Shown here piece by piece: positions 1-9,427 of a stretch of DNA of 64,000 nt; position 1 is the first letter of the stretch, and the number at the start of each line of letters is the position of its first letter. Both the position numbers and the translations under genes were made by a program. Below the pieces are notes generated by a model. It made no database searches. It saw only the letters and a program-made list of their open reading frames with translations, and was not told the DNA's origin. Source of the DNA: Palaemon carinicauda (lineage: Eukaryota > Arthropoda > Malacostraca > Decapoda > Palaemonidae); NCBI RefSeq assembly GCF_036898095.1, contig NC_090751.1:75815797-75879796 (forward strand), in the 5' to 3' direction.

Positions 1-304
1 GGGGATACAGCCTTTGCTTTTCCCTTCTTTTAAACTGGTTTATAGAGCGAGAGTCTGATATGACACGAGAGAAGTTCTCGGCTTGGGAGTTCATGCCTCT
101 GCCCAGATAGACTTCTCAATTCTCGTAGACTCTCCCTGGCGCCTGGCCAGGAGACGCTCCAAGTTGTTTACAGGTCAACTTCACAGCTGTTTTCGAGCCT
201 TTGAAGTTTTGCTGTACAATTATGTCACGCATAACAAGGCTTTCAGGGATGGTAAACGGTACCGCCTCAGTCGCTAACCCCGTCTGTTGCCACACCTGCT
301 CCCG

Positions 305-876
305 TAGACCCTAAATGGGCTTTGCTGCAAGACATGCAGTCCAAGCTTGCGTCCTTGATAGAGGATTTTAATGCGGAGAAGGTTGCTATCGAACCTTCTG
401 GCCAACAACCTTCCAACCGATCGGTTGTGCGCCCTGTTGACGCTGAGGTAACCTACTCGCGTCTGCCAGTTGAGGTGGTTCCTCCACCGATGCGACCCAG
501 TGTGGGTTGCCAGCCGCACGTTGACGTTAAGCGACGCTCGGAGGTGGTTGTTGACGTTCAGGACGTTCAACAACCAGCAGAGGTGACTTGTTTTGACGCA
601 GTGCGTCAACCTCAGCAACCCGGTAGGGTGTTGACTGCACAACCCAGACGGTCTAGACAGTCTCGGGTTGACGCTGTGCTTCCTCGCGCACCCATGGTTG
701 TTAACAGTTCACAGACTGTGCAGCAGTTCCATGATATTGCGTCCGGCTCCGTCACGCATCCACCAGTGCGACCGGACTCAGCGAGCCAGACGTTGCCGTT
801 TCCTCATCAGTTTTCGGATGAGGAACCCCCTGATGAGGATGTTGCTGAACAACAAGACGATCAGCCCCCAGAATAG
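305..876 (+). pseudogene. DIRS family A gag-like remnant
   Basis: An open stretch of 184 residues begins near 322 with LQDMQSKLASLIEDF, matching LQDMLLKLSSLMK in the gag regions of copies A2 (about 33380) and A3 (minus strand, about 54520). The rest is rich in V, Q, P and R, with repeated DNA words such as GTTGACG and GACGTT, and ends in an acidic stretch (EEPPDEDVAEQQDD). No folded domain is recognisable. Position and similarity to the other copies suggest a gag-like structural protein. It is truncated on both sides and was probably joined to the RNase H region by an internal deletion. Expression is doubtful. Confidence 0.55.
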
Positions 877-899
877 ATCAAGCCCTGCTATCCATCCAG

Positions 900-2111
900 A
901 AGATGCTGAAGAAGGAACGCTGCTCAGTCAGGCTGTGGATGAGTCTGGTAGGGACGCTGTCATCCGTGGAACAATTTGTGTCACTAGGAAGTCTACACCT
1001 CCGTCCTCTTCATACCATCTAGCTTTTCACTGGAAAAAGGACAAGACGCTAGAAGCGGTCTCGATCCCGGTTTCCGAAAAGATAAAGTCTTGTCTGACTT
1101 GGTGGAAGGACAATATCAACCTAAGGGAGGGTCTTCCCCTGGCTGTTCAGACTCCCAACCACGTTCTCTTCTCGGACGCATCGGACGTGGGCTGGGGCGC
1201 GACACTAGACGGTCGGGAATGCTCAGGACTGTGGAACTCGAGTCAGAGGAGCATGCATATCAACTGCAAGGAGCTGTTGGCAGTACATCTGGCCTTGAAA
1301 AGCTTCAAGTCTCTCCTTCGAGGCAAAGTGGTGGAAGTTAACTCAGACATCACCACGGCCTTGGCGTACATCTCCAAACAAGGAGGTACCCACTTACTGA
1401 CGTTGTACGAGATCACAAGGGACCTGCTCATCTGGTCAAAAGGTCAAGACATCTCCCTAGTAACGAGGTTCATCCAAGGCGACTTGAACGTCATAGCAGA
1501 TTGTCTCAGTCGGAAAGGGCAAGTAATTCCAACCGAATGGACCCTCCACAAGGATGTGTGCAAGAGACTTTGGGCCACTTGGGGTAAAACCATCCATAGA
1601 TCTCTTTGCAACCTCACTGACCAAGAGGCTTCCAATCTATTGCTCTCCAGTCCCGGACCCAGCAGCAATACATATAGATGCTTTCCTCCTAGTTTGGTCA
1701 CATCTGGATCTCTACGCATTCCCACCGTTCAAGATTGTCAACAAGGTACTGCAGAAGTTCGCCTCTCACGAAGGGACAAGGTTGACGTTAGTTGCTTCCC
1801 TCTGGCCCGCGAGAGAATGGTTCACCGAGATACTTCGATGGTTAGTAGACGTTCCCAGTAGTCTTCCTCTAAGGGTAGACCTTCTACGTCAGCCACACGT
1901 AAAGAAGGTACTCCAAAGCCTCCACGCTCTTCGTCTGACTCCCTTCAGTCTATCGAAAGACTCTCGAGAGCTAGAGGCTTTTCGAAGGAAGCAGCCAGTG
2001 CGATTGCTAGAGCAAGGAGAGCTTCTTCCATTAGAGTCTACCAATCGAAGTGGGAAGTCTTCTGAGACTGGTGCAAGTCAGTTTCTGTATCCTCGACCAG
2101 TACCTCTGTAG
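900..2111 (+). pseudogene. DIRS RNase H and DLFAT linker region
   Basis: Reading frames at 668-1861 and 1554-2111 together carry the region between RT and recombinase typical of DIRS Pol. The RNase H-like part has VLFSDASDVGWGA near 1170 (first acidic residue), HINCKELLAVHLAL near 1260, and VNSDITTALAYISKQGG near 1340. The segment FIQGDLNVIADCLSR near 1480 is the conserved end of this domain. A frameshift follows, and the second frame gives SIDLFATSLTKRLPIYCSP and DLYAFPPFKIVNKVLQKF, a signature block in DIRS Pol proteins. No RT palm motifs (xLDDW) are present upstream. The region is broken by at least one frameshift and by loss of RT. Confidence 0.8.
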
Positions 2112-3010
2112 CTCAAATAGCTGTTTTTCTCTTATACCTGAGAAAAGGACGATCCCTTTCAGCTCCCACTATCAAGGGCTACAGAAGCATGTTGACATCG
2201 GTCTTCCGGCATAGAGGCTTAGATCTTTCCAAACATAAAGATCTGCAAGACCTCCTTAAGTCTTTTGAGACCACCAAGGAGCGTCGTTTGGCTACCCCTG
2301 GATGGAATTTAGACGTGGTACTAAGATTCTTCATATCAGACAGGTTGGAGCCGTTACAATCAGCCTCCCTGAAAGATCTCACTCTTAAGACTCTTTTCCT
2401 GGTATGCTTAGCCTCGGCTAAAAGAGTCAGTGAGATTCATGCCTTCAGCAAGAACATAGGATTTTCGTCAGAAAAAGCCACTTGTTCTCTGCAACTTGGT
2501 TTTCTAGCCAAAAATGAGCTGCCTTCTCGGCCTTGGCCTAAATCTTTCGATATCCCCAGCTTATCGGAGATCGTAGGCAATGAACTAGAAAGAGTCTTAT
2601 GCCCTGTTAGAGCTCTTAAGTTCTATTTAAAGCGTACTAAACCTTTACAAGGCCAATCTGAAGCTTTATGGTGTTCAATTAAGAAACCATCCTTGCCTTT
2701 GTCAAAGAATGCTTGGTCAGACTTTATCAGATTGTTAATACGAGAAGCTCATTCACATCTGAGTGAGGAAGACCGAACTTTGCTTAAGGTGAAGACGCAC
2801 GAAGTTAGAGCTGTAACAACTTCCGTGGCCTTTAAGCAAAATATATCTCTGCAAAGTATAATGGACGCAACCTATTGGAGAAGCAAGTCAGTGTTCGCGT
2901 CATTTTACTTGAAAGATGTCCAGTCTCTTTACAAGAACTGCTACACACTGGGACCATTCGTAGCAGCGAGTGCAGTAGTGGGTGAGGGCTCAACCACTAC
3001 AATTCCCTAA
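1952..3010 (+). pseudogene. DIRS tyrosine recombinase (YR)
   Basis: Tyrosine recombinases of this group integrate circular retrotransposon DNA without a DDE integrase. The catalytic domain is open from 2189 to 3010 (273 aa). Numbered from 2189, the box I arginine is R79 in SAKRVSEIHA, the HxxR motif is H204-R207 in THEVRAVTT, and the nucleophile is Y240 in FASFYLKDV. The core-binding N-terminal part continues upstream in the same frame from about 1952, but an in-frame TGA near 2063 interrupts it, so the copy is probably inactive despite intact catalytic residues. It ends with a serine/threonine-rich tail just before the 3' UTR. Close relatives are in A3 (50930-51900, minus strand) and the decayed copy near 14350-15180. 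Confidence 0.87.
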
Positions 3011-3412
3011 TTCCATACCCTTTTAATCTTTCTCTTGAAATGTTTTTATTGTTGTTTTTTGGGTTGTCCGGAAGGCTAAGAAGCCTTTTGCATCCTGTTT
3101 GATTTGGCGGGTGGTCAAAGTCATTTCTTGAGAGCGCCTAGATTAGGGGTTTTGATGAGGTCCTGTTGTATGGGTTGCAACCCTTGATACTTCAGATCCT
3201 AGGGGTCGATCAGCATCCTAAGAGGATCGCGAGGCTCCGTAAGGAAGACGTACTTAAAAGCCAGAGAAATTGTTCAAGTCGACTTCCTTACCAGGTACCT
3301 ATTTATTTTGTTTTTGTTATTTTGATAACTTCTAAAATGAAATAAAAACTCTTAGCTCATAAAAGTGTAAACATATATTGCTGGTCTCTACCCACCCCCC
3401 TGAGTGTGAATC
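3011..3412 (+). other. DIRS A1 3' untranslated region
   Basis: Non-coding sequence between the YR stop codon and the internal complementary region. It is T-rich and contains an AATAAA-like motif (AAATGAAATAAAAACT, near 3337). Parallel sequence occurs in A3 and in the decayed copy near 15180-15530. Confidence 0.6.
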
Positions 3413-3501
3413 AGCTATATAATCACCGGCTAAGTTAAATATTGAAAAATGTTATTTTGATAATAAAATAAATTTTTGAATATACTTACCCGGTGATTAT
3501 A
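3413..3501 (+). repeat. DIRS A internal complementary region (ICR)
   Basis: The first half (3413-3443) is the reverse complement of the family A left terminus (as at 28948-28982). The second half (3445-3501) is the reverse complement of this element's own right terminus (3691-3747). Juxtaposed complements of both ends are the defining ICR of DIRS elements, thought to template completion of the circular DNA. Confidence 0.8.
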
Positions 3502-3747
3502 AATTAAAGGACCCTCCCTTCCTCCCCAATAGAGACGCAGTGGGACGAGGAGAAAATTGAGTCTTTGTTTACATTGAGTACTGGGTATCTGGACGACAGA
3601 TGGCGCTGTTGGGCACACCCGCAACCTGTGTAGCGATCGCTGGCAAGTTTTTACCGTAGAGTTGTCTGTCGGGCAACAGAGTTGCAGCTATATAATCACC
3701 GGGTAAGTATATTCAAAAATTTATTTTATTATCAAAATAACATTTTT
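3502..3747 (+). repeat. DIRS A right inverted terminal repeat
   Basis: The outer 57 bases (3691-3747) pair with ICR positions 3445-3501. Positions about 3585-3690 are an inverted, diverged match to the family A left terminus, for example GGTATCTGGACGA and GCGATCGCT against 4030-4110. Confidence 0.7.
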
Positions 3748-3770
3748 CCGTACTGTACAGTACGGAAAAA
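3743..3770. repeat. Perfect 28-bp palindrome at the DIRS A1 right end
   Basis: A perfect palindrome of two 14-base arms centred between 3756 and 3757. It overlaps the last five bases of A1. The following flank to about 3810 repeats CCGTAC or GTACGG several times. Confidence 0.8.
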
Positions 3771-3974
3771 ATACCGTACCGTAATTCCGTACCTTTACCG
3801 TACTGATATGGCTGCTGCTGCTAAGGATATTTGTTGTAATATTTAATACTGTTCCTTTGTTTTTAATACAAGACCAAGAGTGCTCACTTTTGGATTCATA
3901 AAACATGTTTTGCCATGAAACTATACCCTACATTTAGTACATGAAATATAGTGTATGAAATATTCAAAATTTTT
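3771..3974. other. Unassigned AT-rich spacer
   Basis: Apart from CCGTAC repeats up to about 3810, I see no gene or recognisable repeat. It is AT-rich and separates the right end of A1 from a DIRS left terminus. Confidence 0.5.
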
Positions 3975-4400
3975 AAATTTTAAACTTAGCCGGTGAATAT
4001 ATATATAGCTTACGTCTCCGACGGTCGACAGATTCCAAAAACTCGCGAGCGATCGCCATGATGGTTGCTGGGTGTGACCACCAGCGCCGACTATCGTCCA
4101 GATACCGCATATATTTCTCCAAGAATTCAGTTCTTCTCTGTCGAGTGAAACAACAACATTGATTCCGCTCGCGCTTAACCTCAAAGTTTTCAAGTAATTG
4201 GTGACCTCAAAGTTTTCAAGTAATTGGTGATGTACTTTTTTCATGGTTTTATGGCTTTCGCCGTGTAGGATTATTCAATACGATCTTCAAAAGAAATTCT
4301 TTTGAAAGGAGAGAAAAATTTTTTACCCTTGCTTTTTTAATCTCTCTGGACGTTGAACGTCTGTCACTTCAGTCACGACGTGTAGTAGAATAACATTCTC
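3975..4400 (+). mobile_element. DIRS family A left terminus fragment
   Basis: Begins with TTAAACTTAGCCGGTGAAT and follows the left end of A2 (28948-29290) closely: the GCGATCGCC block, the ACCAGCGCCGACTATCG block and GATTATTCAATACGATCTTC. At about 4345 it jumps to sequence matching 33811-33856 of A2 (GACGTGTAGTAGAATAACA), so several kilobases of the element are missing at this junction. Confidence 0.75.
4179..4230. repeat. Perfect 26-bp tandem duplication
   Basis: Positions 4179-4204 and 4205-4230 are identical (CCTCAAAGTTTTCAAGTAAT and onward). A2 has only one copy at the matching site (about 29150), so this is a local duplication in this fragment. Confidence 0.9.
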
Positions 4401-5510
4401 TGCAGTCACTCTCATGATGATCATCCCTGCTGTTCCTGTTGGTTCCTGTTACGCGCCCACGTTCGCCATCGCGATCTAGAACTTCGGTTTAGGTCTGGGT
4501 CAAGGACTCTTATTCTATGCGCAGGCTTCCACGCGTTGCCTTCTGCTCGTCAGCGATCATCAGCTCGCCAGCGATCACCTGTCTCTCGGCGATCTCCGGA
4601 TCGCCCGCGTGTGTTACAGCCGGCACGCCAACGTTCTCCAACACTTCTGAAGGAACATGGTTCGCCAGCTACTAGCTCACCTGCGCATGCTGCTCGCCAT
4701 CGCGCGATCGCCCACCTGCGGATGCTGCTCGCCATCGCGCGATCGCCCACCTGCGGATGCTGCTCGCCATCGCGCGACCGCCCACCTGCGGATGCTGCTC
4801 GCCATCGCGCGACCGCCCACCTGCGCATGCTGCTCGCCATCGCGCGACCGCCCACCTGCGCATGCTGCTCGCCATGCCGCGACCGCCCACCTGCGCACGC
4901 TGCTCGCCATTGCGCGACCGCCCACCTGCTCATGCTGCTCGCCATTGCGCGACCGCCCACCTGCACATGCTGCTCGCCATCGCGCGATCGCCCACCTGCG
5001 CATGCTGCTCGCCATCGCTCGCCAATGCATCGACATGCCACAACGCGCCATCGCCAACCTGCGCGTTAGCGCTCACCAGCTCACCACTGATCGCCTGTTG
5101 ATCCATATCGCCAGAGCGTTTCCTCGCCATCGCGCTAACGCTTGCGTTCGCCGCCTCAGACTCGCGCTCATTCACCTGCCCACCCTCGCGACCGCTCGCC
5201 TGCACGCCCGCGCGACATCTCGCCTGCGCGCCCACGCGACCGCTCGCCTGCGCGCCCGCGCGACCACTCGCCCGCTCCCCTGCGTGACCGCTCCCCTGCG
5301 CGACCGCTCGTCTGCTCGCCTGCGCGCCCGCGCGACCGTTTGCCTGCGCGCCCGCGCGACCGTTCGCCTGCGCGTCCGCGCGACCGTTCGCCTACGCGTC
5401 CGCGCGACCGCTCGCCTGCGCGCCTGCGCGACCGCTCGCCTGCGCGATCCTTCGCCTGCCCGCCCACACGCCCACGTGCCTGCACATCTACGCTCATGGG
5501 TAGCTTAGCG
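4400..5510 (+). repeat. GC-rich gag-derived repeat block
   Basis: After a short segment resembling gag of DIRS B2 (4430-4500 against 22100-22190), the block holds two arrays. 4681-5020 is a 35-bp array (unit starts CTGCGCATGCTGCTCGCCAT) of about ten copies. 5165-5460 is a 24-bp array whose frame from 5142 reads as repeats of RSPARPRD. CpG-rich and free of stops in several frames on both strands, so the long overlapping frames over it are not independent genes. Upstream at 4536 the frame reads SARQRSSARQRSPVSRRSP, again Arg-Ser-Pro-rich. Most likely a decayed DIRS gag linker that expanded as minisatellite. Confidence 0.65.
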
Positions 5511-5660
5511 CATATATGCCAGGTGTACCCCAGCGCCCTCGCTGTACCCCAGTTAGAACTATGCTCAACCAATTCAGATTTTCTCTGCCGCCATAGCTGG
5601 CTGAACTATTGGAAATTCTCTCTTGTTTTCTTACTCTGTTTGGACGTTATTTGGTGATGA
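5511..5660. other. Unassigned flank of Tigger copy
   Basis: No feature recognised. It ends at the TIR of the following Tigger copy. Confidence 0.4.
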
Positions 5661-6127
5661 CAGTGAACCCTCGTTTATCGCGGTAGATAGGTTCCAGACC
5701 CGACCGCGATAGGTGAAAATCCACGAAGTAGTGACACCATATTTACCTATTTATTTAACATGTATATTCAGACTTTTAAAACCTTCCCTTGTTCGTAGTA
5801 CTGTTAACAAACTACCCTTTAATGTACAGAACACGTATTGCATGTACTACAGTACCCTAAACTAAAACAGGCACAAATATTAAAGGCGATTTTATATCAT
5901 GCGTTTCCTAAACACGCCAAAAAGCACGATAAAAAATGGCAACCAATGTTTTGTTTACGTTTATCTCTGATCATAATGAAGAAACAAACGCATTTACACA
6001 TCTGTGTATAGGTTAGTTTTTACTTAATTTTTCTTGGGACTTCCAAATGAAACGTTTTTCTTTATGACGCCGCCTGAAACGACGGCGTCATAAAGTACGC
6101 TCAGTAAACAAACGAAGGTATTTAACG

Positions 6128-8433
6128 CGCATGATACATACATACATATACCAACTTACATATACCAAAGGCACTTCCCCCAATTTTGGGGGGTAGCCGA
6201 CAACAACAAGAAACAAAACAAAAAAGGGGACCTCTACTCTCTACGTTCCTCCAGCCTGACCAGGGACTCAGCCGAGTTCAGCTGGTACTGCTAGGGTGCC
6301 ACAGCCCAACCTCCCACATTTCCACCACAGATGAAGCTTCATACTGCTGAGTCCCCTACTGCTGCTACCTCCGCTGTCATCTAAGGCACCGGAGGAAGCA
6401 GCAGGGCCTACCGGAACTGCGTCACAATCGCTCGCCATTCATTCCTATTTCTAGCACGCTCTCTTGCCTCTCTCACATCTATCCTCCTATCACCCAGAGC
6501 TTTCTTCACACCATCCATCCACCCAAACCTTGGCCTTCCTCTTGTACTTCTCCCATCAACTCTTGCATTCATCACCTTCTTTAGCAGACAGCCATTTTCC
6601 ATTCTCTCAACTTGGCCAAACCACATCAACACATTCATATCCACTCTAGCCGCTAACTCATTTCTTACACCCGTTCTCACCCTCACCACTTCGTTCCTAA
6701 CCCTATCTACTCGAGATACACCAGCCATACTCCTCAGACACTTCATCTCAAACACATTCAATTTCTGTCTCTCCATCACTTTCATTCCCCACAACTCCGA
6801 TCCATACATCACAGTTGGTACAATCACTTTCTCATATAGAACTCTCTTTACATTCATGCCCAACCCTCTATTTTTTACTACTCCCTTTTACTACTCCCTT
6901 AACTGCACCCAACACTTTGCAACCTTCATTCACTCTCTGACGTACATCTGCTTCCACTCCACCATTTGCTGCAACAACAGACCCTAAGTACTTAAACTGA
7001 TCCACCTCCTCAAGTAACTCTCCATTCAACATGACATCCAACCTTGCACCACCTTCCCTTCTCGTACATCTCATAACCTTACTCTTACCCACATTAACTC
7101 TCAACTTCCTTCTCTCACACATCCTTCCAAATTCTGTCACTAGTCGGTCAAGCTTCTCTTCTGTGTTTGCTACCAGTACAGTATCATCCGCAAACAACAA
7201 CTGATTTACCTCCCATTCATGATCCTTCTCGCCTACCAGTTTTAATCCTTGTCCAAGCACTCCGAGCATTCACCTCTCTCACCACTCCATCAACATACAA
7301 GTTGAACAACCACGGCGACATCACACATCCCTGTCTCAGCCCCACTCTCACCGGAAACCAATCGCTCACTTCATTTCCTATTCTAACACATGCTTTACTA
7401 CCTTTGTAGAAACTTTTCACTGCTTGCAACAACCTTCCACCAACTCCATATAACCTCATCACATTCCACATTGCTTCCCTATCAACTCTATCATACGCTT
7501 TCTCCAGATCCACAAAACGCAACATACACCTCCTTACCTTTTGCTAAATATTTCTCGCATATCTGCCTAACTGTAAAAATCTGATTCATACAACCCCTAC
7601 CTCTTCTAAAACCACCCTGTACTTCCAAGATTGCATTCTCTGTTTTATCCTTAATCCTATTAATCAGTACTCTACCATACACTTTTCCAACTACACTCAA
7701 CAAACTAATACCTCTTGAATTACAACACTCATGCACATCTCCCTTACCCCTATATAGTGGTACAATACATGCACAGACCCAATCTACTGGTACCATTGAC
7801 AACACAAAACACACATTAAACAATCTCACCAACCATTCAAGTACAGTCACACCCCCTTCCTTCAACATCTCAGCTTTCACACCATCCATACCAGATGCTT
7901 TTCCTACTCTCGTTTCATCTAGTGCTCTCCTCACTTCCTCTATTGTAATCTCTCTCTCATTCTCATCTCCCATCACTGGCACCTCAACACCTGGAACAGC
8001 AATTATATCTGCCTCCCTATCATCCTCAACATTCAGCAAACTTTCAAAATATTCCGCCCACCTTTTCCTTGCCTCCTCTCCTTTTAACAACCTTCCATTT
8101 CCATCTTTCACTGTCTCTTCAATTCTTGCGCCGGCCTTCCTTACTCTCTTCACTTCTTTCCAAAACTTCTTATTCTCTTCATATGACTGACCCAGTCCCT
8201 GACCCCACCTCAGGTCAGCTGCCCTCTTTGCCTCACGTACCTTGCGCTTTACTTCCACCTTTTGCTCTCTATATTTTTCATACTTCTCTATACTATTACT
8301 CTGCAGCCATTCTTCAAAAGCCCTCTTTTTCTCTTCCACTTTTACCTTCACTCCTTCATTCCACCATTCACTGCCCTTCCTCATGCTGCCTCCAACAACC
8401 TTATTGCCACATACATCACTTGCAATCCCAACA
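6128..8433 (-). mobile_element. 5'-truncated non-LTR retrotransposon (RTE-like, clade uncertain)
   Basis: Lies on the minus strand inside the Tigger copy, with its 3' end at the low coordinate as a TACATACATACATATACC tail. Comparing Tigger sequence on both sides with 40430-40510 shows a short likely target duplication (ATGAT). Encodes RT and the C-terminal region only; there is no endonuclease domain and the 5' end is truncated. The 3' UTR is about 6150-6410. Confidence 0.75.
6408..8384 (-). pseudogene. Reverse transcriptase, non-LTR, frameshifted
   Basis: Four minus-strand frames join in order: 8384-7491, 7525-7217, 7269-6868 and 6863-6408. The first holds the N-terminal RT region (GKASGMDGVKAEML, IVPLYRGKGDVHECCNSRGI, GFRRGRGCMNQIF). 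The second has the palm motif LEKAYDRVDREAMW and GLRQGCVMSPWLFNLYVDG. The third has the catalytic LLFADDTVLVA. The fourth has YGSELWGMK and STRGRPRFGWMDGVKKAL, a C-terminal signature common in RTE-related and similar LINEs. At least three frameshifts make it non-functional. No endonuclease or RNase H is present. The exact clade cannot be fixed without a tree of RT domains. Confidence 0.82.
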
Positions 8434-8555
8434 AAATGATGAAAGTGATAAATAATGATATTACAGTAGAAGCTTTTATAAAATATGTTATTACAAATAA
8501 TATTTACCGTATCTATATAAAATCATACATACGTAGCAAAGCAGGAAAACAATTT

Positions 8556-8578
8556 GAGAGAGAGAGAGAGAGAGAGAG

Positions 8579-8610
<32 letters not shown>
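8556..8610. repeat. (GA)n microsatellite
   Basis: Dinucleotide run with one AAAG interruption. The parallel position in the intact Tigger (40289-40334) is also a dinucleotide run, so it belongs to the Tigger sequence. Confidence 0.95.
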
Positions 8611-8811
8611 TTGTTTTACATACGTAAATGTAAATTTTAAACAAAAAAAAAAATAACCCCATTTCATATAAAATAGATTACAAATATTTTACTCTATCAT
8701 ATTAAAGTAGTCTGTATAATAATGTAAAGTTCAGTACAGTATGTTGTTGTTATAGTCGTGGCGATGAAATTCTCACGAAACAAGAACACGCCATTTGATT
8801 ACAACAGCTGA

Positions 8812-8817
<6 letters not shown>

Positions 8818-8876
<59 letters not shown>
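8818..8876. repeat. (TC)n microsatellite
   Basis: Uninterrupted TC dinucleotides inside the Tigger copy. Confidence 0.95.
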
Positions 8877-8879
<3 letters not shown>

Positions 8880-9353
8880 TTATACAATACTTACATTTAG
8901 ATGAAGAAACTAAAATTAGTTTTCTTAGTGTCAATTAAATACGAAACGAAAAAATTATGCCGAGTCTACATCCATTTCAATCATAGCTAAAAATACGGCA
9001 TCCGATTTCATCAGCAAACCACTATTTTTTGGGAAACATCATTTTATTCTAGAAAATTGCTACTCTTTAAATAGTTAATTGCACATTATGAAAGTGTGTA
9101 CTTTTGTTTTTAAATTTCGGGTGTTTCAAAAATCGAGTATTATTGACTTCTTTTTGTTTTACTTTTGGCTGTGATTAGATCAGCTGACATCTACTGTAGC
9201 TGCCGCTCTTGAGAGTGTACGAATACACTAACAAAGTATCGTTTACTGTATACCATTTCTTAACTTATTCAAACCGTCTACAGTATACAGTTGATATTAC
9301 ATAAGCACCAATGTGTTATAACCTATCAATTTTTTTTGTTTATTACATTTAAA

Positions 9354-9358
<5 letters not shown>

Positions 9359-9424
<66 letters not shown>
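9359..9424. repeat. (CT)n microsatellite
   Basis: Uninterrupted CT dinucleotides inside the Tigger copy. The flank TATAACCTATCA resembles 40220-40245 in plus orientation. Confidence 0.95.

Positions 9425-9427
<3 letters not shown>

Larger units (their letters stand above)
1..3747 (+). mobile_element. DIRS-type retrotransposon A1, 3' portion
   Basis: This is the 3' part of a tyrosine-recombinase (DIRS-like) retrotransposon; its 5' end lies outside the window. In order it holds a gag remnant, an RNase H domain followed by the DLFAT-type linker, a tyrosine recombinase (YR), an internal complementary region (3413-3501) and a right terminus ending at 3747. The RT domain is almost absent: gag-like sequence runs nearly straight into RNase H at about 900-1060, suggesting an internal deletion. 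Positions 20-240 resemble the gag segment at 34340-34500 of copy A2, yet lie upstream of a segment that is upstream in A2, so gag order here looks rearranged. There is no LTR and no DDE integrase, as expected for DIRS. Confidence 0.85.

Noticed and set aside
3445..3747. A stand-alone MITE with 57-bp terminal inverted repeats
   Set aside because: It directly follows the complement of the DIRS A left end, and the same arrangement occurs in A3 and in the B elements; it is the DIRS ICR and right terminus.
4681..5020. CRISPR-like array of about 35-bp repeats
   Set aside because: Units are contiguous without unique spacers, GC-rich, inside a eukaryotic retroelement region.
4536..5572. Several overlapping long open frames on both strands
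   Set aside because: They run over 35-bp and 24-bp GC-rich tandem arrays where stop codons are rare; the minus-strand and alternate-frame readings are shadows of the repeat.
8262..8627. Open frames extending through (AG)n, also near 9291, 35449, 40272 and 61638
   Set aside because: Dinucleotide runs encode endless RE/ER or SL/LS stretches; no domain and no support for translation.
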